From G963665185 sp963665185 (GTDB lineage Bacteria > Desulfobacterota > Desulfovibrionia > Desulfovibrionales > Desulfovibrionaceae), in NCBI GenBank assembly GCA_963665185.2, contig CAXXPO010000010.1, positions 248,001 to 312,000 on the forward strand: a stretch of 64,000 nt of DNA. Reading direction: 5' to 3'. The notes beneath the pieces are model-generated. The model was not told the origin of the DNA. It did no database searches and saw only the letters and a program-made list of their open reading frames with translations. Position 1 is the stretch's first letter. Each line of letters starts with the position of its first letter. Position numbers and translations under genes: made by a program. Positions 15,697-23,284 of the stretch are shown in pieces.

Positions 15697-18120
15697 TTAA
15701 ACTGCCCCTCTTTCGCGCAGCCAAGCTTCAGGCCACTTCTGGCCATGTTCCGTTTCCAGCACCCGAATCCGAGCGATGCTTTCCTTGTCCGCCGCCCCCA
15801 CAAACGCCAGGGCCATCGGCCCAAGTGCCAAGTTGATCAGCCGGCAACCATCTTCGGAAACCACGTAGTATTCTCGCTTTTTGGTAGCCGACGCGATGAT
15901 CTCTATCTGCCTGGAGTTCAGCCCCATGCCGCTGTAGATTTCCACCTGCCCTTCCTGAAGGGCCGTATGGTTGGGCAAAAGAATTTTGGTCGGACAGGAT
16001 TCCACAAGAACATCCAGAATCCCGGAGCGGACTGCATCGGAAAGTGTCTGCGTGGAGAGAACAACGGCACAATTGGCTTTACGGAGCACCTTAAGCCATT
16101 CGCGAATCTTTTCCCGGAAAACAGGATGGCCAAGCATGATCCAGGCTTCATCCAGGACGAGAAGAGAAGGCTGGCCCTTGAAGGACTTCTCAATGCAGTG
16201 AAACAGGTAAAGCAAAACCGGGATAAGGTTCTTGTCTCCCAGGTTCATCAGCTCCTCGATCTCAAAGACAAGAAAATCAGACATTCCAAGCGTGTCTGTC
16301 TGGGCATCCAGAAGTCTGCCCATGGCTCCGCTTGACGTGTAGTGCTGCAAGCTGGATGCGACCTGGTCGTTCTGGACAATGTGCATGTAGTCGGTAAGCG
16401 ACCGCATCTCCGCAGGATTGCCCCGCAACAATTCCATGGCCTGATGGATGGCGTTGCGGTGTTGCGGCAGCACTTCCAGCCCTTGCAGGGTACAAAGCGT
16501 GGCAATCCATTCTTCGGCCCAGGACTGTTCAGAATCCGAGTCCACATGCTGAAGCGGGCAGAACGACAGGGAATCGCCATCTCCGGCCACATCGTAATGT
16601 GTGCCTCCCGTCGCCTTGCAGAGGGGAAACATGGACATGCCCTTGTCGAAGCAATAGATGGCAGCACCGGGATACCGGCGAAACTGCGCGGCAATGGTGG
16701 CCAGCAAGGTCGACTTGCCTGCCCCGGTCGGCCCGAAGATGAGCGTGTGGCCAAGATCGCCCACATGCAGGTTGAAACGAAACGGCGTGGATCCGGATGT
16801 GGCGCAGTACATGAGTGCCGGGGATTGGTCGGGATAAAACGGGCAGGGAGCGAATTCGCTGCCGGACCAGATGGACGCCAGGGGCAAAAGATCCGCCAGA
16901 TTCATGGTGTTGATCATGGGACGCCGCAGATTGGCCCAGGAGTTCCCCGGATGCGATCCCAGCCATGCCTCGAGAGTGTTCAATGTTTCAATGCGGCAGC
17001 CAAAGCCCAGGGCTTGCAGGATCTTCCGAAGCTCCCGCGACCACAGTTCGGCCAGAGATTCAAAATCCTCATCCAACAAAACAATGCAGGCCGTGTAATA
17101 CCCGCTGCCCACAAAACCCGCTTGCACTTCGGCAATGGCTTCTTCGGCATCTTCAGACATGGTCAGGGCATCGCGGTTGGGACGGGCATTGGGATTGTTG
17201 AACATCGCATCCCAGAAACGGAAAATTTGTTGTCGCCACGTCTTGCGGTACTTGTCGATTTCCTTGAGGGATTCGTACTGGTCCAGAAAAACATAGCGGC
17301 TGGAAAATCTGTACGGGATAGGCAGTCCTTCCAGTGCGGCCAGCATGGCCGGCCAGCTTTCCTGGGGCAAACCATCCAGAGACAGCACCATCAAATGCTT
17401 ATCGCCTACCTTGGGAACCACCCCGCCTGTGAGTTCCTGCCCACCGAGCAGCGCATCCAGGTACATGGGAACAGTGGGAAGCTGGATGGGCTGGTGAATG
17501 CCGGTAATGCAAAATTGCAGATGAGATAACAGTTCCGAATATGCATGCGTTTGGCCGGAATCATCGTCCTGGGAATATTCCCGGAGCCGTGCAAGGCGCA
17601 TGGTGGTTACAAGAGAATCTTCCAGCTCCTGCACATGGGCCTGAAACGTATTGAGCGTTTTTTCCAGGGTATTGAGACCGGCAATCTCGGTATTCCCGGC
17701 CATGGCCACAAGCTTGTCCGTGGTATACGGAGGCTTGTAGGTCACGATGAGGTACGTTTCGGTGGTGTAAAAGGCCCTGGCCTGACTGAATGCCCTGCGC
17801 CGTTCCTCGTCTATCAGGCGCGTGACGGGATCGGGAAAGTGGCTTTCACCTGGATGTGGATACTTGCGCGCAGGATGCCGGACAGCATCCACATGGCACA
17901 TCCAGCCGGACCCAAGCAGACGAACCGCGTTGTTCACCTGGGCCGAAACAACGGCCAGCTCCGTATCCGTGCTCGAGGCCGTATCTTGGCAGGCATAACG
18001 CCAGCCTGCCAGCAAAGAACCGTCCTTGCACAGCACAATGCCGTCACCAATCATGGCGGCGTAAGGCAGCAAATCCGGCAGGCCTTTGGCCTTGTCCCGA
18101 AATCCCTTGAGGTCCAGCAT
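15697..18120 (-). CDS. trbE: TrbE/VirB4-type conjugation ATPase
   Basis: 807 residues from the ATG at 18120. The N-terminal VirB4 domain is followed by a AAA-type ATPase core with Walker A FGPTGAGKSTLL (residues about 455-466) and Walker B LLVLDEAW, then the STQTLSD motif typical of this family. VirB4 ATPases energise pilus and channel assembly and are the most conserved part of a type IV secretion system. It starts 1 bp after the trbD stop. Frames extending to 18192 overlap trbD and are not favoured. Confidence 0.93.
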   Translation of the reverse strand: MLDLKGFRDKAKGLPDLLPYAAMIGDGIVLCKDGSLLAGWRYACQDTASSTDTELAVVSAQVNNAVRLLGSGWMCHVDAVRHPARKYPHPGESHFPDPVTRLIDEERRRAFSQARAFYTTETYLIVTYKPPYTTDKLVAMAGNTEIAGLNTLEKTLNTFQAHVQELEDSLVTTMRLARLREYSQDDDSGQTHAYSELLSHLQFCITGIHQPIQLPTVPMYLDALLGGQELTGGVVPKVGDKHLMVLSLDGLPQESWPAMLAALEGLPIPYRFSSRYVFLDQYESLKEIDKYRKTWRQQIFRFWDAMFNNPNARPNRDALTMSEDAEEAIAEVQAGFVGSGYYTACIVLLDEDFESLAELWSRELRKILQALGFGCRIETLNTLEAWLGSHPGNSWANLRRPMINTMNLADLLPLASIWSGSEFAPCPFYPDQSPALMYCATSGSTPFRFNLHVGDLGHTLIFGPTGAGKSTLLATIAAQFRRYPGAAIYCFDKGMSMFPLCKATGGTHYDVAGDGDSLSFCPLQHVDSDSEQSWAEEWIATLCTLQGLEVLPQHRNAIHQAMELLRGNPAEMRSLTDYMHIVQNDQVASSLQHYTSSGAMGRLLDAQTDTLGMSDFLVFEIEELMNLGDKNLIPVLLYLFHCIEKSFKGQPSLLVLDEAWIMLGHPVFREKIREWLKVLRKANCAVVLSTQTLSDAVRSGILDVLVESCPTKILLPNHTALQEGQVEIYSGMGLNSRQIEIIASATKKREYYVVSEDGCRLINLALGPMALAFVGAADKESIARIRVLETEHGQKWPEAWLRERGAV

Positions 18121-18121
18121 G

Positions 18122-18403
18122 TTATTGCGCCTTCCAGGGGGATGTTCGGGCAGGGTAATAGTCCTGCTGATTATAATACTTGCGCCAGACACTCGACATC
18201 ATGGGATCGGCCTTGGCCATGCGGCGCAGGGCGATGAGCGCGACAATCCAGAATAGGATTGCCGTGACGATGGACAGTTTTGTCAGCCCTCCGCCCCCAA
18301 CCAGAATGGCCACGAGACCGGAAAACATCAGCGGATCCCGCTCGGCCCCCATTACAAGGGAGTGCCGATGGAGCGACCGGCGTATGGGGATGACCCGCCT
18401 CAT
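18122..18403 (-). CDS. trbD: TrbD/VirB3-type conjugation protein
   Basis: 93 residues. A basic N-terminus of the VirB3 type (IPIRRSLHRHSLVMGAERD) precedes paired membrane segments (about residues 26-60). Its start overlaps the trbC stop (ATGA), and trbE starts 1 bp after it. VirB3 works with VirB4 in the inner membrane and is fused to it in some systems; here they are separate. Confidence 0.87.
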   Translation of the reverse strand: MRRVIPIRRSLHRHSLVMGAERDPLMFSGLVAILVGGGGLTKLSIVTAILFWIVALIALRRMAKADPMMSSVWRKYYNQQDYYPARTSPWKAQ

Positions 18404-18717
18404 CGCAGCAGTGCTCCGGAAAAATTACCGAAAATAGTATCCACCATGCTGGCTGCAAAGGCGATGAAGGAGATGGCGAAAACAACACTCAACAGCATTT
18501 TAAACCCGCCCTCGATGTTCTCGTGCTTGATGATGAACGTGATTCCGCACAAAGCCATGCCCGCAATGGATATCCATCTCCCCACCGGGCCGGTGAGGGT
18601 TCCGACGACTTTTTCAAATGGGTCCTCCAGCTCGGCTATGCCGGAAGAGGCAGAGGCAATTTCAGGAAATACAAGCAGCACCAATGCTCCGAGGAGCAGC
18701 ACATTACGCATTTTCAT
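18400..18717 (-). CDS. trbC: TrbC/VirB2-type conjugative pilin precursor
   Basis: 105 residues with a long signal peptide (cleavage near ASA, residue 24) and two hydrophobic helices in the mature part, as in VirB2/TrbC pilins. In RP4 TrbC is cyclised by TraF; no TraF-like peptidase is visible in this window. It overlaps trbB at its start by 14 bp and trbD at its end by 4 bp. Confidence 0.85.
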   Translation of the reverse strand: MKMRNVLLLGALVLLVFPEIASASSGIAELEDPFEKVVGTLTGPVGRWISIAGMALCGITFIIKHENIEGGFKMLLSVVFAISFIAFAASMVDTIFGNFSGALLR

Positions 18718-19651
18718 TATGGAGATACTCCAGGTTGTAGGATTGTTTGGCCTGATTATAGCCGAGCACGTGGGTGACCTGGGTCACCCGCCGCCCGTCC
18801 CGCGTTCGCTGAATAAAGATGATGAGGTCCACAGCCTCACCGATGAGAACAAACATGGGGGATTCGCTGGCCTCGGCGATAAGCTGCTCCATGCGGATCA
18901 GCCCTCCGAGAGCGCTGTTGGCGTGAACCGTGGACACTCCGCCCGGATGACCGGTATTCCAACCTTTCAAGAGTTCCAGGGCCGCACCTCCGCGAACCTC
19001 GCCGACAAGAATTCGATCCGGCCGATAACGCATGGTCACGCGAATCAATTCGCCTATGCCCATGCAGGGATTCGCCCGCAAGAACACGCTGTTTTCACTG
19101 GCACTTTGCAGCTCTGCGGTGTCCTCGATGATGATCAGCCGATCGTCAGACGCGACAATAGACATCTCGTGGATGATTGCATTGACCAACGTGGTCTTGC
19201 CCGACCCGGTTCCTCCAACCACAAGAATGTTCATCCGGCTGGAAACCGCCGAGCAGATCGCTTTATGTACGTCGGGGGATATGATTTCCGCCTTGAGATA
19301 CTCTAACAGGGTAAAAATCCGGCTGGCCTTTTTGCGGATGGCAAAAGAGGGGCCTGTTACCAGGGGATGCACAATGCCTTCAAAACGGCTTCCATCTATC
19401 GGTAAGACCCCCTCCACCACCGGCGTTTTCCAGGAGACGGTCTGTTGCATCCAACTTGCCACCAGGGAAATGATGAGCATGCCCTGTTGGGCTGGAATAC
19501 TTCCGCACACCTCCATGCCTTTTCCCTGGCGTTCAATCCAAAGTTTGCCATCAGGGTTGAGCATGATCTCGACCACTTCTTCGTCGGCCAGGGCGTTCAT
19601 TATGACCGGGCCGAGGTTATGCTTCAGATTGTTGATGAGTCGTTCGTCCAT
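18704..19651 (-). CDS. trbB: TrbB/VirB11-type traffic ATPase
   Basis: 315 residues from MDERLIN at 19651. The VirB11 fold shows Walker A GGTGSGKTT, an Asp box (IIIEDTAEL), Walker B RILVGEVRGG and the STVHANS His-box. TrbB is the first gene of the trb series in IncP plasmids and is so here, 1 bp after traM. It is one of three secretion ATPases of this family in the operon, the others being PilQ and the PilT-type protein. Confidence 0.93.
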   Translation of the reverse strand: MDERLINNLKHNLGPVIMNALADEEVVEIMLNPDGKLWIERQGKGMEVCGSIPAQQGMLIISLVASWMQQTVSWKTPVVEGVLPIDGSRFEGIVHPLVTGPSFAIRKKASRIFTLLEYLKAEIISPDVHKAICSAVSSRMNILVVGGTGSGKTTLVNAIIHEMSIVASDDRLIIIEDTAELQSASENSVFLRANPCMGIGELIRVTMRYRPDRILVGEVRGGAALELLKGWNTGHPGGVSTVHANSALGGLIRMEQLIAEASESPMFVLIGEAVDLIIFIQRTRDGRRVTQVTHVLGYNQAKQSYNLEYLHNENA

Positions 19652-19652
19652 T

Positions 19653-20054
19653 TCAGTGTACCCAGCTGAAGAAGGTCGCCATGGCAATGGTAATGGTAAG
19701 GAGAAGGCAGGTGACCTGAATAAGGGTGAATTTACGGAGCACATCCAGGAATTTGTTCATGGCCGTCTGGTGAGCCATGATTTCCTGGACGGTGTACTGC
19801 ATGTTGGCCCGGACGGCGCGTTCCAGAAGATCTTCCGTCATGCTCTTTACTTCGCGGATGTACTCCGCTGTTTCCGTGGACAGGACCTCTTGAAGAACCG
19901 CTTCATGCCGACCTAGAATCTCCTCAAGATCATTGAGGTAGGATTCAAGCATGGTGGCGACCATCAATATGGGATCGTCATCCTGCAAAGGCTGCCCATG
20001 TTTTTGAAGAAGCAGTTGCTTCACGTCAGCAAGAGACAAGCGTTCCGAAGTCAT
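19653..20054 (-). CDS. traM: TraM-like protein of the IncP transfer type
   Basis: 133 residues from the ATG at 20054. The first 30 residues include KQLLLQKHGQPLQDDDPIL, the TraM-like opening. A helical, probably coiled-coil middle and a C-terminal membrane segment (about residues 108-128) follow. Size, position between traL and trbB, and the KHG-x-DDPIL pattern fit IncP TraM, an accessory factor of DNA processing. The family is poorly characterised, so the name is by context. Confidence 0.65.
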   Translation of the reverse strand: MTSERLSLADVKQLLLQKHGQPLQDDDPILMVATMLESYLNDLEEILGRHEAVLQEVLSTETAEYIREVKSMTEDLLERAVRANMQYTVQEIMAHQTAMNKFLDVLRKFTLIQVTCLLLTITIAMATFFSWVH

Positions 20055-20062
20055 AATCGCAC

Positions 20063-20788
20063 CTACAACTGCGCTTTGAGCAGTTCGGTTTGTATGGCGT
20101 TCCAGACCATGGTCAGACGTTGGCGCGTCATTATGCCGAAATCTCCACACGAAGATGCCTCGGCAAATGTCAGGCGCCTGGACAGCATGGCCTCGATGTC
20201 TTTGCCAAATGTGGATGCGGAAAATTTGGGAAGCCAGACCAGGGATTCAAAGTGGCTTTGAAACTCTTTATAAATGGCGAACTCTTCAAAGGACTTGCCA
20301 CGGTTTTCAATGGCTCCGAAGAACGTGTTCAGCCATGCGACAATGGGAACGCCCGGAAAATTCTTGATGAGCGTCTGCATGCCCACGAGCGTATCGCTCA
20401 TGGCCTGACCGCCGGTGATGACACTGTGCAGCCGGACATAATGTCCGGACGATTGCAGCAGATCCATGGCCTTGTTTTCGGCCAGGTACGCACCCAGCGG
20501 AACAAAGGTGGCTGCGCCGTTGTCCACGACAACCTGCGTATCTTCGGGCTGCACAAGCAGGGTTTCCATCAGCAGATCGAACCGGCGGGGGTCGATGTTG
20601 TCGCCGTCCATGATATCCAGACTTTGGACTCCAAAAGACTCGTACCCGGTAAACGTCGCATTCACCGGATCGGTGTCTATGCACACCAAAGGCTGTCCCT
20701 GGCGCTGGTAATATTGGGCCAGAATGGAGGAGATGTAGGACTTGCCCACGCCGCCCTTGCCCTGCAGTACAAAATTAAACGTCGCCAT
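20063..20788 (-). CDS. traL: TraL-like P-loop ATPase of the IncP transfer type
   Basis: 241 residues from MATFNFVLQ at 20788. It is a MinD/ParA-like ATPase with a deviant Walker A (GKGGVGKSYI, residues about 10-19), as in TraL of IncP plasmids, which has the same length. A DTDPVN motif follows. TraL is an accessory factor of transfer, thought to aid relaxosome or pore positioning. It lies between traK and traM, the IncP gene order. Confidence 0.78.
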   Translation of the reverse strand: MATFNFVLQGKGGVGKSYISSILAQYYQRQGQPLVCIDTDPVNATFTGYESFGVQSLDIMDGDNIDPRRFDLLMETLLVQPEDTQVVVDNGAATFVPLGAYLAENKAMDLLQSSGHYVRLHSVITGGQAMSDTLVGMQTLIKNFPGVPIVAWLNTFFGAIENRGKSFEEFAIYKEFQSHFESLVWLPKFSASTFGKDIEAMLSRRLTFAEASSCGDFGIMTRQRLTMVWNAIQTELLKAQL

Positions 20789-20814
20789 GGTTTTCTCCGT
20801 TTTCAGCCGTGCAA

Positions 20815-21165
20815 TCACGCCAAGATGTCAAGCACCTCGTTGGCGGGCTGTTCTTTGTTGTGAAAGGCTTCCTCACCATTTTTTTTAGAGCCTCCGGGCT
20901 GGGACACCATGGGGGCAGGGACGGGAGCAGGGAACGATGTCCCAGCCCGTTGGCTCTGGGGCTTTTTCTTTTTTGGGAAAAATTGGATCACATACCGACA
21001 GAACATGGCGTAACTCATGGTGATTCTGCCGGCTGCGAACAGGGAACCGTGTACGGACCTATTGGTATGGCCCTGGGCCAGGAGATCCTGGATTTCCTGC
21101 TTCAGTGCGATGAACTCGACACGAGCCTGGCCCCGCAGTAATGGAGACTCGGCAGGAGGCCTCAT
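20815..21165 (-). CDS. traK: TraK-like oriT-region binding protein
   Basis: 116 residues. The first 65 residues resemble IncP TraK (EFIALKQEIQDLLAQGH, then GRITMSYAMFCRYV), a small protein that binds and bends DNA beside oriT. A Lys/Pro/Ser-rich tail follows. It is the first gene of the transfer operon, before traL. In RP4 oriT lies directly upstream of traK; here that slot holds an HTH gene and operators, and no relaxase gene is present in the window. Confidence 0.68.
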   Translation of the reverse strand: MRPPAESPLLRGQARVEFIALKQEIQDLLAQGHTNRSVHGSLFAAGRITMSYAMFCRYVIQFFPKKKKPQSQRAGTSFPAPVPAPMVSQPGGSKKNGEEAFHNKEQPANEVLDILA

Positions 21166-21374
21166 GGTTCGTCCTCGCCGGAAGTTTTTCCTGGTGATTT
21201 CTCGCCGTAAAGAAAGGGAGAAAGTTTTTCGAGGGTCGAAGTATGGATTCCACTCCGAGTCCCTCTGATCAGTCTTGTAAGAACAGGCGACGAAACATTT
21301 GCTGCTCTTGCAAGTTCAGTTGCTGTCCACCCAGTCCTTTCAAGGAAGGAAATAAGGTCATTTCGAATGTTCAT
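21162..21374 (-). CDS. Small HTH repressor upstream of traK, probably translated without a leader
   Basis: 70 residues from the ATG at 21374. A Cro/C1-like HTH covers residues about 5-55 (ISFLERTGWTATELARAANVSSP). Its stop overlaps the traK start by 4 bp, so it heads the transfer operon. The promoter -10 lies only 7 bases from the ATG and no ribosome site is seen, which suggests a leaderless message, as known for phage lambda cI from PRM. Two operator palindromes cover its promoter, so self-regulation is likely. Confidence 0.75.
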   Translation of the reverse strand: MNIRNDLISFLERTGWTATELARAANVSSPVLTRLIRGTRSGIHTSTLEKLSPFLYGEKSPGKTSGEDEP

Positions 21375-21380
21375 AACCTG

Positions 21381-21409
21381 AAAATACCAAAAGGTATCAC
21401 AAGGGTCAA
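21381..21409 (-). promoter_or_regulatory. Sigma-70 type promoter of the repressor and transfer operon
   Basis: On the minus strand TTGACC (21404-21409) and TATTTT (21381-21386) are spaced by 17 bases. The start point expected 7 bases on falls at the repressor ATG (21374). One operator lies within the promoter and a second just upstream. Confidence 0.65.
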
Positions 21410-21429
21410 CACTTAATACCACCTGGTAA
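21384..21429. promoter_or_regulatory. Operator pair ATACC-N4-GGTAT upstream of the repressor
   Basis: Two dyads sit 32 bp apart centre to centre: 21384-21397 (perfect ATACC-N4-GGTAT) and 21416-21429 (ATACC-N4-GGTAA). They lie between two divergent HTH genes, and the same dyad recurs near 22.1 kb, which marks it as a true operator family. Confidence 0.75.
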
Positions 21430-21464
21430 GTGACAACATGCCAAATTCTTGAGTATTTGGAGGG

Positions 21465-21974
21465 ATGGCTATTTTTCAAGAAATCCTTGAGGGACTCAAA
21501 AGAACAACAAGCGGGAAGCCTTTCAATAATGCTGCTGCCCTAGCTCGAGCCTGCGGTGTAGAGAGCAACCTGATTACTCGTTGGATGAGTGGACAGCGAG
21601 TCCCCCGACTCGATCGACTGGGGCCAGTTTTGGATACCATTGGCGTTCAGATCACCTTTCCCGATGTGCCCCCTTCAAGGCTTCTTTCGACCTCAAGCCA
21701 ATTATTTGATGTCAAACTTGCAGAAACGCTTGCTGCTGCTGCGGACCTCTTTACCGACAACTTAGAAGAGCTTGCACACCGTGTTTACGGCTCAAGAGAT
21801 GACCTTGGGCGTCTTGAATTATTGTTAAGTGGAACCCAGAGAATAACAGCGGAAGAATGCTTCAAGATATGTGAAGCCCTAGGGGTAGATCCCGGAAAAG
21901 CAATGGAAAGAGCCTGCAAACTGAGCCGAATGGACACCAACAAAGATACAAGCAAAGACCAAAACGTCGCTTAA
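21465..21974 (+). CDS. HTH regulator divergent from the transfer operon
   Basis: 169 residues. The N-terminal HTH covers about residues 5-60 (NNAAALARACGVESNLITRWMSGQ), with a C-terminal helical region of unknown type (about residues 80-150). GGAGGG directly abuts the ATG, an unusually short spacing, so a downstream start is possible. It faces away from the 70-residue HTH gene across the operator pair, so the two may form a switch like Cro/CI. No protease or ligand domain is visible. Confidence 0.7.
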   Translation: MAIFQEILEGLKRTTSGKPFNNAAALARACGVESNLITRWMSGQRVPRLDRLGPVLDTIGVQITFPDVPPSRLLSTSSQLFDVKLAETLAAAADLFTDNLEELAHRVYGSRDDLGRLELLLSGTQRITAEECFKICEALGVDPGKAMERACKLSRMDTNKDTSKDQNVA

Positions 21975-22240
21975 CGCTTAGACTTGTAAAATAAACCCTC
22001 TCTAGAAAACCCTCCCTCTAGCCTACCACAAGCTTCTCCCTCCCTTTGCGGGGTGGTTTAAAAGCATTTACCCTTATCCAAGTACCACTGGGTATCTTTT
22101 TTATTGACCTGAGTGATACCACTTGGTATCCAAACAGAGAAAAATTTAGCTCCCCCTTTATAAATTGGCAAGTTATTTCCATATAGCGGACTGGTTAAAA
22201 TCGGCATTCAGGGGGAAGAGCTTAGTTCATAAAGGTATCC
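21975..22240 (+). promoter_or_regulatory. Control region with second operator pair and promoter
   Basis: No gene. Two further dyads occur: 22082-22095 (GTACC-N4-GGTAT) and 22116-22129 (GATACC-N4-GGTATC when extended one base each side). TTGACC at 22104-22109 and TATCCA at 22127-22132 are 17 bases apart on the plus strand, so the second dyad lies between -35 and -10, the same geometry as at the repressor promoter. It should drive the gene at 22241. AT-rich DNA on both sides is a possible place for oriT, but no nick motif was recognised. Confidence 0.65.
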
Positions 22241-22711
22241 ATGAGCGAACATCGCAGCCCATCCTTCACCATTCTGATCCGGCCACACGGAGAGGCCCAC
22301 TCTGTTCGAGTGGACTTTTTTGACGCCGCAGAATGGAAGGACAAGCTCGACGGACGGCCCACTGAAGGGCTGTACAGGATGCGACTCAATGACTCGTGGT
22401 TTTGCCCTGATATTCGGGCAAAAGAAAAATACTTTTTGTGCGACTACGCCACGGCCATGGCGCACCTGGGAAAAACAATTCTGGGCCTTGATCCGCAACT
22501 TCCCGGCACAGATATGCCGAACGAAGCACTCTACAGGTCCAAGACCAGAGTCCGGGTAAAACTCGCAGATGGAACCGTCATGGGCACCTTCCCTTTAGGG
22601 AAGCCTTTTCAGGACCCGTCAGGAGCATGGCGCATCGCACTGGTTGGCGGCAGGCTGTGCCGGAATAATCCGGCGTATGTTCATGAACTGGAAATCGTGC
22701 GGAAAGATTAA
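22241..22711 (+). CDS. Unknown protein under the shared operator
   Basis: 156 residues, not recognised. It is soluble, without signal or membrane segment. The N-terminal half contains DFFDAAEWKDKLDGRP and DSWFCPDIRAKEKYF; the C-terminal half looks like a small beta domain (VRVKLADGTVMGTFPLG, then WRIALVGGRLC). Its promoter carries the same operator as the transfer repressor, so it is expected to be switched together with transfer. The AlpA-like gene follows 36 bp later. Confidence 0.6.
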   Translation: MSEHRSPSFTILIRPHGEAHSVRVDFFDAAEWKDKLDGRPTEGLYRMRLNDSWFCPDIRAKEKYFLCDYATAMAHLGKTILGLDPQLPGTDMPNEALYRSKTRVRVKLADGTVMGTFPLGKPFQDPSGAWRIALVGGRLCRNNPAYVHELEIVRKD

Positions 22712-22747
22712 AAATTTTCCAACCAAAAATCTGTCGGAAAACAAAAA

Positions 22748-22963
22748 ATGAAAAAGGAGTACCAGATGCCCGGATTACGACAAGACCGCCTTCTCAGGCT
22801 CACGCAGGTTCTGAAGATTGTGCCTGTCTCCAAAACAACAATTTGGGCATGGGTAAAACAAGAGAAATTTCCAAAACCTTTCAAACTTTCCCCCCGCTGC
22901 ACTGTGTGGAAAGAAAACGATGTGTTGGAATTTGTCCGGGAGCTAAACAATGAAGCAAGGTAG
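22748..22963 (+). CDS. AlpA-like regulator / excisionase-type winged helix
   Basis: 71 residues with the AlpA/MerR-like pattern: LRLTQVLKIVPVSKTTIWAWVKQEKFPKPFKLS, here split only by normal helix turns, then WKENDVLEFV. Such proteins act as regulators of integrase genes or as excisionases of P4-like islands. It lies a few kilobases from the integrase, in the usual place, and probably shares the message of the unknown gene before it. Confidence 0.75.
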   Translation: MKKEYQMPGLRQDRLLRLTQVLKIVPVSKTTIWAWVKQEKFPKPFKLSPRCTVWKENDVLEFVRELNNEAR

Positions 22964-23284
22964 CATATTTGTCGGTGCTGCGAGCTTGGCCGTCCCGTGT
23001 CGGCGGAATTGCAACTTTCTCATTAGATTTCCTTATGGAAGTGTGAGATAATTCCCACATCACGGGGTGTTGTCACCACAAATGGAGTTGGCTGCTCTTC
23101 AAGGTTTGACGGTTGGAGACAATACGCAATAGTTAAAAACTTTTTCTGGAAAGGCGGCCTTGGCGGAACAATGCTCTATCCAAAAAGTAAGAATGTTAAT
23201 GCTGATCGACAACAAAGCAAACGGGCGCGTAGGCGAAGAGATTGGCACGGCATTACCGACGTGAAAAGCCTGTAGGAAGACGAC
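22964..23284. other. Non-coding stretch with a possible gene remnant
   Basis: No convincing gene. A short frame (about 23200-23270, plus strand) reads MLMLIDNKANGRVGEEIG, which resembles the opening of large helicase or phospholipase-D-like proteins, then stops. It may be the relic of a deleted gene before dinD. An ATG-led 16-codon frame lies near 23082. No promoter was assigned. Confidence 0.3.

Noticed and set aside
21166..22240. oriT with IncP nick region
   Set aside because: No match to the conserved nick sequence could be recognised, and the palindromes here are better explained as operators.
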